Assembly (NCBI GenBank): GCA_030691835.1
Contig: JAUYDO010000022.1
Span: 1-8,167 of the forward strand
Direction of reading: 5' to 3'
Source of the DNA: Dehalococcoidia bacterium
Lineage (GTDB): Bacteria > Chloroflexota > Dehalococcoidia > Dehalococcoidales > UBA3254
Length of the DNA stretch: 8,167 nucleotides
The notes under the pieces are model-generated. The model searched no databases and was not told the DNA's origin. It saw only the letters and a program-made list of their open reading frames with translations. Each line of letters begins with the position of its first letter. Within the stretch, counting starts at the first letter, position 1. This document shows, one piece after another, positions 1 through 6,130 of the stretch. The translations under genes were made by a program, and so were the position numbers.

Positions 1-15
1 AAATACCTTTTCCAT
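1..15 (-). CDS. 2-oxoacid:ferredoxin oxidoreductase beta subunit, N-terminal 5 codons only (partial)
   Basis: An ATG at 15..13 directly follows the TAG stop (18..16) of the alpha-subunit gene and reads M-E-K-V-F before the window ends. In this enzyme family the thiamine-diphosphate-binding beta subunit normally follows the alpha subunit, and its N-terminus is often of the form M-x-x-V-F. A purine-rich AAGGG lies about 10 nt upstream, inside the end of the alpha gene, so translation is probably coupled. Only five codons are visible; the call rests on position and gene order, not on any domain. Confidence 0.6.
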
Positions 16-1083
16 CTACTTCAAACCCTTCTGATAGTAAAGGCGGGAGACCACGCGGTGCACCTCGTTAGGGGTGGGAATCACGCCGCCCGGTCTGCCG
101 TGGAAGAAGACCTCTCCCTTGCCTCCGAGAGCCAGCTTTACGTCCTCAAGCATCTGTCCCATGTTCATTTCAAAGACCAGGTAGTACTTTACCCGCTTAG
201 CCAGCTCCTGCACCTGTACAATGGGGAAGGGCCAGAGGGTGATTGGTCTGAACAAACCGACCTTCAGACCCTGCGCCCGCGCCGTCTTGATAGCGCCCCT
301 GGCGATTCGTGCCGCTATGCCGAAGGCGACCACTATCAAATCAGCGTCATCCGTCATGAAGTGCTCGCAGGCGACCTCTTCCTTTTCAATCAGCCTGTAT
401 CTTCTGAATAAGCTCCAGTTTATCTCCTCAAGCTCCGAGGGGTTGGAGGTGAAGGTCTTGATGACCCGGCTCGGGCGTCCCTTCGCGCCCCGGAGCGCAT
501 CGGCTCTTAGTGGCAATTTCTCCGGAGTCTCATATTTAAACTCGATTGGCTCCACCATCTGCCCCAGCATGCCGTCTCCGAGAATAATGGTCGGGACATA
601 GTACTTATCGGCAAGGTCGAAGGCTTTATAGGTGAGGTCGGCAAGCTCCTGCACCGAGGACGGCGCAAGCACAATACCTCGGTAGTCGCCGTGACCGCCG
701 CCGCGCGTCGCCTGGAAGTAGTCGGACTGGGCGGCGGATATACTGCCCAGCCCGGGACCGCCGCGGGACATATTCACGATGATGGCGGGAAGCTGGCACG
801 CCGCGAGATAGGAGATGCCTTCCTGCTTCAGGCTTATGCCGGGGCTTGATGACGAGGTCATCGCCCTTACCCCGGCGGCGCTGGCGCCATAGACCATGTT
901 GATGGCGGAGACCTCGCTCTCCGCCTGGATGAAGGTGCAGCCCTTCTTCCTGCCCAGGTTAGCCGCCATGTATTCGGTAAGCTCGTTCTGGGGCGTGATA
1001 GGGTAGCCGAAGTAGCACTGGCATCCCGCCCGAATCGCCGCCTCCCCGATTGCGCTGTTGCCGTTCATCAACACCTTAGCCAC
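16..1083 (-). CDS. vorB: 2-oxoacid:ferredoxin oxidoreductase alpha subunit, VorB type (2-ketoisovalerate-like)
   Basis: Cytoplasmic subunit of an oxygen-sensitive complex that oxidatively decarboxylates 2-oxoacids to acyl-CoA and reduces ferredoxin; run backwards it can make 2-oxoacids from acyl-CoA. The 355-aa length fits the family. The pyruvate:ferredoxin oxidoreductase N-terminal domain spans roughly residues 10-235, with YPITP at 27-31, QAESE near 53-57, TSSSSPGISLKQE at 76-88, the RGGPGLG loop at 107-113 and GGGHGDYRG at 128-136. The domain-II-like C-terminal part runs from about 245 to 345. These strings match proteins annotated VorB better than KorA, but substrate (branched-chain, 2-oxoglutarate or other) cannot be fixed from sequence. 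The start is GTG at 1083 with AGAGGTG four bases upstream. It overlaps the end of the ferredoxin-subunit gene by 8 nt, indicating translational coupling in one operon. Confidence 0.9.
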   Translation of the reverse strand: MAKVLMNGNSAIGEAAIRAGCQCYFGYPITPQNELTEYMAANLGRKKGCTFIQAESEVSAINMVYGASAAGVRAMTSSSSPGISLKQEGISYLAACQLPAIIVNMSRGGPGLGSISAAQSDYFQATRGGGHGDYRGIVLAPSSVQELADLTYKAFDLADKYYVPTIILGDGMLGQMVEPIEFKYETPEKLPLRADALRGAKGRPSRVIKTFTSNPSELEEINWSLFRRYRLIEKEEVACEHFMTDDADLIVVAFGIAARIARGAIKTARAQGLKVGLFRPITLWPFPIVQVQELAKRVKYYLVFEMNMGQMLEDVKLALGGKGEVFFHGRPGGVIPTPNEVHRVVSRLYYQKGLK

Positions 1084-1294
1084 GGTACACCTCTATCGCC
1101 ACTTCCGCGCACACCAGGGCGCAGATTGCGCACCCGGTGCACTCGCCGTCCTTACTGAAGCTTGCCGGGAAATAGCCTGCGGCGTTCAACTTATCAGTAC
1201 GGGAGATTGAGCCCTTGGGACAGAACGAGATGCAGACCTCGCACCCCTTGCAAAGCTCCCGGTCGATTTCGATATATCCCTTCACTGTAGCCAT
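1076..1294 (-). CDS. 2x[4Fe-4S] ferredoxin-type delta subunit of the 2-oxoacid oxidoreductase
   Basis: A 72-aa bacterial-type ferredoxin with two cluster motifs: C15-x2-C18-x2-C21-x3-C25-P, and C52-x2-C55-x2-C58-x3-C62. The second motif ends in Cys-Ala rather than the usual Cys-Pro; all eight ligand cysteines are present. Placed first in the operon, it is the likely electron-transfer (VorD/KorD/PorD-like) subunit carrying electrons from the thiamine-bound intermediate to free ferredoxin. Its TAA stop lies inside the alpha-subunit start region (8-nt overlap). The ATG at 1294 is the only sensible start. The nearest Shine-Dalgarno, GGAG, is about 11 nt upstream, which is rather far, and a minimal ATG-TAA start-stop lies between them. 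No convincing promoter was found in 1295-1426, only a TATGAT box with a poor -35. Confidence 0.9.
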   Translation of the reverse strand: MATVKGYIEIDRELCKGCEVCISFCPKGSISRTDKLNAAGYFPASFSKDGECTGCAICALVCAEVAIEVYRG

Positions 1295-1426
1295 GCTTAC
1301 ATATGCTCCGGAAACAAAAGTATCTCTGTAATTTTACCGCCAAAGACGTTTGGGATGCAAATCATAGAGTAATAGACGAGGAGGTATCCGGCTTACCGGA
1401 GATTTTCTTCTAACAACACTCACTGA

Positions 1427-1792
1427 TTATTGAGGAAACTTGCCTGTCGCCGCAATAAGATTCGCCGCCTCTGGCTGGTCCACCCCGTCACCTTCGATAC
1501 TCAATCTCCAGTTCTCAATATCAACTAATAATGGTGAGCTATGGGTAAAAGTAAAAAACAGGGCGGTGTTGGTGCAGTATTCCTGATACAGCATTCGCGC
1601 AAAATTCATCTCGGACCGCGCAGGCTTGGACAGACTGATAACGCCTTTTTTAATGTATTGTGCCAGAAGACCTGAGGCACCGGACTGATTAAGAATATGG
1701 AAAAACTCGCTTTGCGAAATCAGAGCTGATTGCGCGCTCCCCCATAGAGCCTCAATTTGTACCCTTTTTAAGCCAATGCCAATCATTATCAC
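1427..1792 (-). CDS. unrecognised 121-aa protein with hydrophobic N-terminus (possibly truncated)
   Basis: I do not recognise this protein. It starts at GTG 1792, with an alternative ATG two codons later at 1786, and neither has a good Shine-Dalgarno. The first residues (MIMIGIGL, then Lys-Arg) are hydrophobic. The frame stays open about 12 codons further upstream to a TAG at 1831..1829, adding FFWVGV before the start; together this would form a plausible single membrane anchor or signal segment, but no ATG/GTG/TTG exists there. The rest is mixed soluble sequence with one Cys, a WRLSIEGDGVDQPEAAN stretch near the C-terminus and no repeats. Base composition is visibly more AT-rich than the flanking operons. 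It sits alone between hicA and the ferredoxin-subunit gene. It may be a small accessory gene or the remnant of a longer one. Confidence 0.4.
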   Translation of the reverse strand: MIMIGIGLKRVQIEALWGSAQSALISQSEFFHILNQSGASGLLAQYIKKGVISLSKPARSEMNFARMLYQEYCTNTALFFTFTHSSPLLVDIENWRLSIEGDGVDQPEAANLIAATGKFPQ

Positions 1793-1845
1793 ACCAACCC
1801 AAAAAAATGACTTCAGTCCGTGGGCAAACTAAATCTGCCAATTAC

Positions 1846-1851
1846 ATTATA
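1846..1851 (-). promoter_or_regulatory. possible -10 box for the 121-aa ORF
   Basis: On the minus strand a perfect TATAAT lies 54 nt before the GTG start of the unrecognised ORF. No good -35 is present at 16-18 bp; the best is TTAAGG. The box overlaps a small dyad, ACAT-tat-ATGT. Weak support in an AT-rich stretch. Confidence 0.25.
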
Positions 1852-1992
1852 TGTTATACCCTATGTGACCTTAAAATACATATGTCTGGTTCCGGGGCAT
1901 CATCTCATGAGTGGAGCTGGGGGTATCAACAGGCAGAACTTTCGAAACTATGTTTTATCTTGACAATCAAAGAAAGACTAAGTGAACTTATG

Positions 1993-2226
1993 TTAGCTTT
2001 TAAGAAGCCTAAGGAATTCCTCTTCTGTAATATTTGCCTGCTTAAGTATATATTTTAGGGTTCTTTCTGGTACGTCTTTGGCATGGAGGGGTATTGTTAC
2101 CCGTAATTCGAGTCGCTGTCTATGGAAAAGACGAGCGTGACTCCCGCTTTGATGATGAACATAGAAACCGCTTTTTAGTAGAACACGCAATACTTCGTGA
2201 CTTTTTAGAGAGGGAATCTTCGGCAT
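1993..2226 (-). CDS. hicA: HicA-family mRNA interferase toxin
   Basis: A 77-aa protein of the HicA/YcfA family, small double-stranded-RNA-binding-fold ribonucleases that cleave mRNA when not held by HicB. The family hallmark Gly-Ser-His is at 28-30 (SGSHARLFH), with His30 the expected catalytic residue. It is preceded by the typical HEVLRVLLKSGFYV helix and followed by an RVTIPLHAKDVPERTLKYIL stretch matching the conserved second half of the fold. Length is normal and the protein looks intact. It starts at ATG 2226, one nucleotide after the hicB stop (TAG-T-ATG), with no Shine-Dalgarno of its own, so translation should depend on hicB. Antitoxin-first order is the reverse of the Escherichia coli hicAB layout but common elsewhere. 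Confidence 0.88.
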   Translation of the reverse strand: MPKIPSLKSHEVLRVLLKSGFYVHHQSGSHARLFHRQRLELRVTIPLHAKDVPERTLKYILKQANITEEEFLRLLKS

Positions 2227-2227
2227 A

Positions 2228-2455
2228 CTATATGCGCACGGCTATGCGCCCGATAGAAGGCTCCCGGTCTTCAGGAATTGGCTCGTTTGCTTTCAGCGCA
2301 CTTTCAATATAGCATTTTATCGCATCAGCCGCCATTGCCTTTGCTTCTTCCAGGGTTTCACCGAAAGTGCAGATTTCGGGTATTGCCGGCACAATAACGT
2401 TGTAGCCGCCCTCACCAAGCGGTTCAAACACGACAGTAAAATTATATATTTTCAT
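2228..2455 (-). CDS. hicB: HicB-family antitoxin (short form)
   Basis: Partner antitoxin of HicA. From ATG 2455 it is 75 aa, with the partial RNase-H-like HicB fold: a strand pair at the N-terminus (NFTVVFEPLGEGGYNV), the conserved PAIPEICTFGETLEEA segment, then a helix (AMAADAIKCYIESAL) and a short tail. No helix-turn-helix or ribbon-helix-helix domain is visible after it, unlike longer HicB proteins. I chose ATG 2455 because AGGGA lies 8 nt upstream and because a good promoter (-35 at 2512..2507, -10 at 2489..2484) would overlap the coding sequence if translation began at the in-frame ATG at 2512. Its stop is one base from the hicA start. Confidence 0.87.
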   Translation of the reverse strand: MKIYNFTVVFEPLGEGGYNVIVPAIPEICTFGETLEEAKAMAADAIKCYIESALKANEPIPEDREPSIGRIAVRI

Positions 2456-2472
2456 CTTAGTTTCCCTGACAG

Positions 2473-2493
2473 CCAGTATTTTAATCATACTGG
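2473..2493. promoter_or_regulatory. perfect inverted repeat, candidate HicBA operator
   Basis: The arms CCAGTAT (2473-2479) and ATACTGG (2487-2493) are perfect complements separated by 7 bp. The dyad covers the -10 box of the hicB promoter, so a bound repressor would block RNA polymerase. TA complexes of this type commonly autorepress, so this is a likely operator; binding is inferred. Confidence 0.6.
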
Positions 2494-2512
2494 ATTGAAC
2501 ATAATCTGACAA
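2484..2512 (-). promoter_or_regulatory. sigma70-type promoter of hicBA
   Basis: On the minus strand there is TTGTCA (2512..2507), a 17-bp spacer, then TATGAT (2489..2484), five of six matches to consensus at each box. Predicted transcription begins near 2477, giving a leader of about 22 nt before ATG 2455 that includes AGGGA. Confidence 0.65.
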
Positions 2513-2529
2513 GATTTAATCGTACAATA

Positions 2530-2655
2530 TTACCTTAGCTGCTCCCCGCAGTACCCCTTCAGCGCCGCGGCGGCTCTCAGCGTGACCCATTTGCTGGGCT
2601 TGTCTTTTTGCTCTATGTTACCAGGAAGCGTCCGTTGAAGGTGATTTCCAGTCGC
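2530..2655 (-). pseudogene. frameshifted C-terminal remnant of an unidentified protein
   Basis: The segment between hemL and hicB reads as protein-like sequence in two adjacent minus-strand frames. One frame gives [14 protein letters not shown] then a stop. The next frame, shifted by one base, gives NIEQKDKPSKWVTLRAAAA and ends LKGYCGEQLR-stop at 2532..2530. Adding one base at the junction joins them as a single tail of the form NGRFLV-NIEQKDKPSKWVTLRA. The G+C-rich, charged-aromatic pattern resembles a real C-terminus (I recall K-P-S-K-W-V-T-L-R-A-L-like endings in other bacterial proteins but cannot name the family). There is no start codon or N-terminal domain. The second frame is also in phase with the hemL TGA, which may be coincidence. 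Confidence 0.35.
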
Positions 2656-3942
2656 TCATTTCAAAGAGGCTAATGCCTTGCCAATCGCTTTTACGGTTAT
2701 CTCAATATCATCGTCGCTGTGAGCCAGCGATACGAAAGCCGCCTCAAACTGCGATGGAGGCCAGTAGATACCCTCTTCGAGCAGTCGCTGGTGGAACCTG
2801 GCAAAGCGCTTCGTATCCGACTGCTTTGCGGAGTCATAGTCGACCACCTGTTTATCGGTGAAGAACAGGGTAAGAATTGAGCCGACGTTCAGTATGCATA
2901 AGTCCAGGTCTGCCTCAGCCGCCGCCATGGCGATGCCCTGTGCCAGTTTGTAGGTCTTAGCCTCAAGCTCCGCGTAGACTCCCGGCTGGCTCAGGGCTTT
3001 AAGCGTCTCTATGCCAGCCGTCATAGCCAGCGGGTTGCCGGAAAGCGTCCCTGCCTGGTACACCGGGCCGGATGGCGCTACCATCTGCATGATATCCCGC
3101 CTGCCGCCATAGGCGCCGACCGGCAGTCCGCCGCCGATAATCTTCCCCAGACAGGTAAGGTCCGGGGTGACGCCGAATAACTCCTGCGCTCCCCCGTAGA
3201 CAACACGGAAACCGGTAATTACTTCATCGAAGATGAGGAGAGCGCCGGACTCCCTGGTCAGATTACGCAGAGCCTCAAGAAAGCCGTGTACCGGCGGTAC
3301 CACGCCCATGTTAGCCGCCACCGGCTCCACTATCACCGCCGCGATTTCTCCCCGGTAACGCTCGAACAATTGCTGGACCGCTGCGGCGTTGTTATAAGGC
3401 GCTACCAGCGTGTTCTGCGCGAAGCCGGCGGGCACGCCCGGCGAGTCGGGGATGCCGAGTGTCGCCATACCGGAACCGGCTTTGGTTAGAAGCCCATCGG
3501 AATGACCGTGATAACAGCCATCAAACTTGATGATTTTGTCCCTTCCCGTGAAGGCGCGCGCCAACCGCAGTGCCGACATGGTGGCTTCGGTGCCCGAGTT
3601 TACGAAACGCACCATTTCGATAGATGGCATGGCTTCACAGACTATTTTGGCGAGCTTGACCTCCAGCTCAGTCGGAGCGCCGAAGGTGGTGCCCCGCTCA
3701 GCCGCCAGCTTGAGCGCCTCGACCACCCGTGTGTCGGAGTGACCCAGAATGAGCGGTCCCCAGGAGCAAACGTAGTCTAAGAACTCGTTGCCGTCCGCGT
3801 CAAAAATTCTGGAACCCTGCCCTCTTACTATAAAAGGCGGCACGCCGCCGACCGCTTTGAAGGCGCGCACCGGACTATCGACGCCGCCGGGCAGATAGCG
3901 CTGTGCTTCCTCAAACAATTTCCGGGAGCGTTCAAATTTCAA
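2656..3942 (-). CDS. hemL: glutamate-1-semialdehyde 2,1-aminomutase
   Basis: PLP-dependent class-III aminotransferase-fold enzyme converting glutamate-1-semialdehyde to 5-aminolaevulinate, the committed precursor of haem, sirohaem and corrinoids in the C5 pathway. The protein is 428 aa, the normal length. Visible motifs include [12 protein letters not shown] (17-28), NSGTEA (115-120), YHGHSDG near 144-150, FDEVITGFR (238-246) with Asp239 expected to contact the PLP ring nitrogen, and the Schiff-base lysine Lys267 in [17 protein letters not shown]. The C-terminal SLAHSDDDI is also typical. It starts at TTG 3942, supported by TAGGAG 6 nt upstream, a ribosome site that overlaps the hemB stop codon. 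The 9-nt gap to hemB indicates one transcript and coupled translation. No truncation or missing residue was seen. Confidence 0.97.
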   Translation of the reverse strand: MKFERSRKLFEEAQRYLPGGVDSPVRAFKAVGGVPPFIVRGQGSRIFDADGNEFLDYVCSWGPLILGHSDTRVVEALKLAAERGTTFGAPTELEVKLAKIVCEAMPSIEMVRFVNSGTEATMSALRLARAFTGRDKIIKFDGCYHGHSDGLLTKAGSGMATLGIPDSPGVPAGFAQNTLVAPYNNAAAVQQLFERYRGEIAAVIVEPVAANMGVVPPVHGFLEALRNLTRESGALLIFDEVITGFRVVYGGAQELFGVTPDLTCLGKIIGGGLPVGAYGGRRDIMQMVAPSGPVYQAGTLSGNPLAMTAGIETLKALSQPGVYAELEAKTYKLAQGIAMAAAEADLDLCILNVGSILTLFFTDKQVVDYDSAKQSDTKRFARFHQRLLEEGIYWPPSQFEAAFVSLAHSDDDIEITVKAIGKALASLK

Positions 3943-3951
3943 CGCAGTCTC

Positions 3952-4929
3952 CTATTTACTGAGCCACTGTGCCACCTGCTTGGCAAAGTAGGTGATGATT
4001 ATCTCGGCGCCGGCTCGCTTGATTGCGGTGAGCGACTCCATGACGACTGCCTTCTCATCGAGCCAGCCCTTCTGCGCCGCCGCTTTCAGCATGGAGTACT
4101 CGCCACTCACGTTGTACGCGGCAAGAGGATAGTTGAAAGCCTCACGCACCGCGCGTATTACGTCAAGATAGGGCAGTGCGGGCTTGACCATGATGAGGTC
4201 CGCGCCCTCGTTGATGTCCTGCTCAACTTCCCTCAAAGCTTCACGCACGTTGGGCGGGTCCATCTGATAGGAACGCCTGTCACCGAACTTGGGTGCTGAC
4301 TCTGCGGCGGTGCGGAAAGGCCCGTAGAAGGCAGAGGCGTATTTCGCCGCGTAGGCGAGGATGGGGATGTGCTGGAACCCCTCTCTATCTAGCGCCGTGC
4401 GAATAGCTCTTACCCTGCCATCCATCATGTCCGAGGGGGCCACTATGTCGGCGCCGGCTTCTACGTGGGCCAGCGCCGTTCTGGCGATGACAGCCAGAGA
4501 GCGGTCGTTGTCAACGTAGTTTTCATCCACGATGCCGCAGTGTCCGTGGCTGGTGTATTCGCAAAGACAGACATCCGTAACCACTATCATCTCAGGCGCT
4601 GTCTTCTTCACGGCGCGTATCGCCTGCTGGACAATGCCTTCCGGGTCATACGCCGATGACCCTACCTCGTCCTTGTGCTCCGGCACGCCGAAGAGGATGA
4701 CAGCGGGGATTTTCAACTTCGCCACTTCCTCGACCTCCTCGGGCAGGCGGTCGGGGGAAAAACGGCAGATTCCAGGCATGGACTCAATCTCCAGCTTGAT
4801 GCCCTTTCCCTCCTCGACAAATAGGGGATAGATGAGGTCGCCCACGTCCACCTGGTTTTCACGCACCAGCGCCCTCAGCGCCTCGGTGCGGCGGAGCCGT
4901 CGCAACCTTAACTCGGGGAACATTGCCAT
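3952..4929 (-). CDS. hemB: porphobilinogen synthase (5-aminolaevulinate dehydratase)
   Basis: Condenses two 5-aminolaevulinate molecules to porphobilinogen in the cytoplasm, the step directly after HemL. It is 325 aa, typical length, with a single TIM-barrel domain. The two active-site lysines are Lys196 ([13 protein letters not shown]) and Lys249 ([11 protein letters not shown]), the latter forming the main Schiff base. The sequence [14 protein letters not shown] supplies three cysteines (121, 123, 131), the signature of the zinc-dependent class rather than the aspartate-rich magnesium class. It starts at ATG 4929 with AAGGAG seven bases upstream; ATG 4923 is a weaker alternative. It is first gene of a hemB-hemL pair with its own promoter candidate in the 100-bp gap after the sirohaem synthase gene. 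Confidence 0.97.
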   Translation of the reverse strand: MAMFPELRLRRLRRTEALRALVRENQVDVGDLIYPLFVEEGKGIKLEIESMPGICRFSPDRLPEEVEEVAKLKIPAVILFGVPEHKDEVGSSAYDPEGIVQQAIRAVKKTAPEMIVVTDVCLCEYTSHGHCGIVDENYVDNDRSLAVIARTALAHVEAGADIVAPSDMMDGRVRAIRTALDREGFQHIPILAYAAKYASAFYGPFRTAAESAPKFGDRRSYQMDPPNVREALREVEQDINEGADLIMVKPALPYLDVIRAVREAFNYPLAAYNVSGEYSMLKAAAQKGWLDEKAVVMESLTAIKRAGAEIIITYFAKQVAQWLSK

Positions 4930-4950
4930 CTGATTTCTCCTTACGGAAAA

Positions 4951-4979
4951 TATTTATCTTATATTTAAGAGCTTATCAA
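4951..4979 (-). promoter_or_regulatory. candidate sigma70-type promoter of hemB-hemL
   Basis: On the minus strand: TTGATA (4979..4974), 17-bp spacer, TAAATA (4956..4951). Predicted start near 4944 leaves a leader of about 15 nt containing the AAGGAG ribosome site of hemB. The surrounding sequence is AT-rich, which raises the chance of a random match. Confidence 0.5.
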
Positions 4980-5032
4980 GATTGAACAGTCATGTAGGAC
5001 GGCGCGGTGATTTGTTACTATCAGCATGATGC

Positions 5033-5698
5033 TCATCTTGCCCGCCGCTTCTTCAATTCATTCAATAGCATGTCTCTGGCTTCCTGGCTCTTGCCCTGTT
5101 TGAGCAGGTCAACCAGCACATCAAGGGCGATAGCGTCCCGCCAGGCATCGCCGTCCAGTTTGATACCAAGTCTGCGGACTTCCGCGCGCACCTCGCCAAC
5201 CAATGAGGCGAGCTCGGCGTATTCATCGCCGAACCCCTGTTCTAGCGCCGTCCTGATTTTGCGCGCCAGCGCCGGGCTTCTGCCGCCGGTAGACACGGCG
5301 ATAACTACGTCCCCGCGGCGAAGGTATGACGGCACTATGAAATCGGAGAGACCGGGCGCATCAACCACGTTGACCAGGACACCGAGCCGCCGGGCTTCTT
5401 CAGCCACTTCCTGATTGGTCTTTCCACTACCGGTGGCGGCAACGGCGACAAACGCCCCCTTCAGGTCGCCTGCGCTGTAGACTCTCTTTACTGCGCCAAT
5501 CTTGCCGCCTTCGGCAAGCTCACTAATTTCTAAACAGAGCTCGGGGCTTACCACGGTAACTTTAGCCCCGAAATCCAGCAGCATTCTTACTTTGCGCAGT
5601 GCGACGCGACCTCCACCCACCACCACGCATCTCTTTCCCGCAATATTCAGAAATAGAGGCAGATAGGTGAGATTTTCCTTTTTGACGGTTTTACGCAT
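5033..5698 (-). CDS. precorrin-2 dehydrogenase / sirohydrochlorin ferrochelatase (Met8/CysG N-terminal type)
   Basis: Bifunctional enzyme that oxidises precorrin-2 to sirohydrochlorin with NAD+ and can insert iron to give sirohaem, the cofactor of sulfite and nitrite reductases; sirohydrochlorin is also an entry to anaerobic corrinoid and haem routes. The Rossmann motif VVVGGGRVALRK lies near residues 25-36 (ATG numbering), VTVVSPE follows, and the conserved NVVDAPGLSDFIVPS holds the likely catalytic Asp113 (Asp117 from the TTG start). A Ser-rich IAVSTGGRSPALARKIR segment precedes the helical dimerisation/C-terminal domain. I chose ATG 5698 (221 aa), just before the LTYLPLFLNIAGKRC family start; TTG 5710 would add four residues. 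Neither start has a strong Shine-Dalgarno. No CobA-type methyltransferase domain is fused. Family certainty is high, and ferrochelatase activity is inferred. Confidence 0.93.
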   Translation of the reverse strand: MRKTVKKENLTYLPLFLNIAGKRCVVVGGGRVALRKVRMLLDFGAKVTVVSPELCLEISELAEGGKIGAVKRVYSAGDLKGAFVAVAATGSGKTNQEVAEEARRLGVLVNVVDAPGLSDFIVPSYLRRGDVVIAVSTGGRSPALARKIRTALEQGFGDEYAELASLVGEVRAEVRRLGIKLDGDAWRDAIALDVLVDLLKQGKSQEARDMLLNELKKRRAR

Positions 5699-5710
5699 CA
5701 CTTCAAACAA

Positions 5711-5739
5711 ATCATATTGTACGCTATTTTGTCGGACAG
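5711..5739 (-). promoter_or_regulatory. weak promoter candidate for the sirohaem synthase gene
   Basis: On the minus strand: CTGTCC (5739..5734, only three matches to the -35 consensus), 17 bp, TATGAT (5716..5711). Transcription would start only about 5 nt before ATG 5698, implying a nearly leaderless mRNA and explaining the lack of a ribosome site. The gene may instead be read from the promoter of the upstream diglycine gene. Confidence 0.25.
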
Positions 5740-5799
5740 TTCTAGAGATAATTGCTCAGACAAACGGTGATGCGGAAGGAAAGAGGATAAGCTTAATAT

Positions 5800-6030
5800 T
5801 CAACCGCCCACGATGATAGGCAGGAACATTACCTCAAGATATTCTTTGCCCTTGAACTTTCCCTGCTCGAGTAGTTTCACCAGTTCATCGTAAGAGCGGA
5901 TAATGTGGTCCTCAACCACTACAATCAGGTCTGAATGGAAGGGGAAGTACCGGGCTTGTTCAAAATCACGGATTTCCTCCTTGTCTTCCCAGCCCAGTCC
6001 CTTGACCTTCAATTTAGGCGAATCTGTCAT
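5800..6030 (-). CDS. small protein with C-terminal Gly-Gly, ThiS/MoaD-like (putative ubiquitin-like sulfur carrier)
   Basis: A 76-aa cytoplasmic protein without signal or membrane segment. I cannot place it in a named family. The last 40 residues follow the ThiS/MoaD layout: a hydrophobic strand (DLIVVVEDHIIRS, 34-46) resembling the A-I-N-x-x-I-V-P-R strand, a helix (YDELVKLLE), a charged turn (KFKGKEY), a strand (LEVMFLPII) and a free terminal Val-Gly-Gly immediately before TGA. In ThiS and MoaD that diglycine is adenylated by an E1-like enzyme and turned into a thiocarboxylate. The N-terminal half (1-33) is charged and lacks an obvious beta-hairpin, so the beta-grasp assignment is inference. 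It starts at ATG 6030 behind a good promoter and a weak ribosome site. The sirohaem synthase gene lies about 100 nt downstream, same strand; no E1-like gene is in the window. The gene itself is likely real. Confidence 0.7.
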   Translation of the reverse strand: MTDSPKLKVKGLGWEDKEEIRDFEQARYFPFHSDLIVVVEDHIIRSYDELVKLLEQGKFKGKEYLEVMFLPIIVGG

Positions 6031-6054
6031 ACGCGAACACCATCTTTTATACCA

Positions 6055-6083
6055 ATTATACTAGCTCTTGATTATCATCTCAA
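6055..6083 (-). promoter_or_regulatory. sigma70-type promoter of the diglycine-protein gene
   Basis: On the minus strand: TTGAGA (6083..6078), 17-bp spacer, perfect TATAAT (6060..6055). Predicted start is near 6048, giving a leader of about 18 nt before ATG 6030. This is the best consensus promoter in the window and may also drive the sirohaem synthase gene. Confidence 0.65.
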
Positions 6084-6130
6084 ACCAATTGCCAGGAGCT
6101 CCCTGCGAAACGACCAAAATCCCCCTTTAA

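Noticed and set aside
58..601. Plus-strand open frames opposite the 2-oxoacid oxidoreductase alpha gene
   Set aside because: Antisense shadows of a strongly conserved gene; the translations have no domain-like pattern. The same applies to frames opposite hemL, hemB, the sirohaem synthase and the radical SAM gene.
1387..1400. Small hairpin TCCGG-CTTA-CCGGA as a terminator between the orphan ORF and the ferredoxin-subunit gene
   Set aside because: Only 5 bp of stem and no T-tract in the direction of the minus-strand genes; on the plus strand T-rich sequence follows but there is no gene to terminate.
1960..1988. Consensus TTGACA (1960-1965) as a plus-strand promoter
   Set aside because: No -10-like box at 16-18 bp, and no plus-strand gene follows.
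1807..2058. Plus-strand open frame of 83 codons in the AT-rich stretch opposite the 3' end of hicA
   Set aside because: No ribosome site, no recognisable motif, low-complexity translation, and it overlaps the clear hicA gene antisense.
2453..2512. Longer HicB starting at ATG 2512
   Set aside because: The extra 19 residues do not fit the family start, there is no ribosome site, and the predicted -35 and -10 boxes lie within this stretch.
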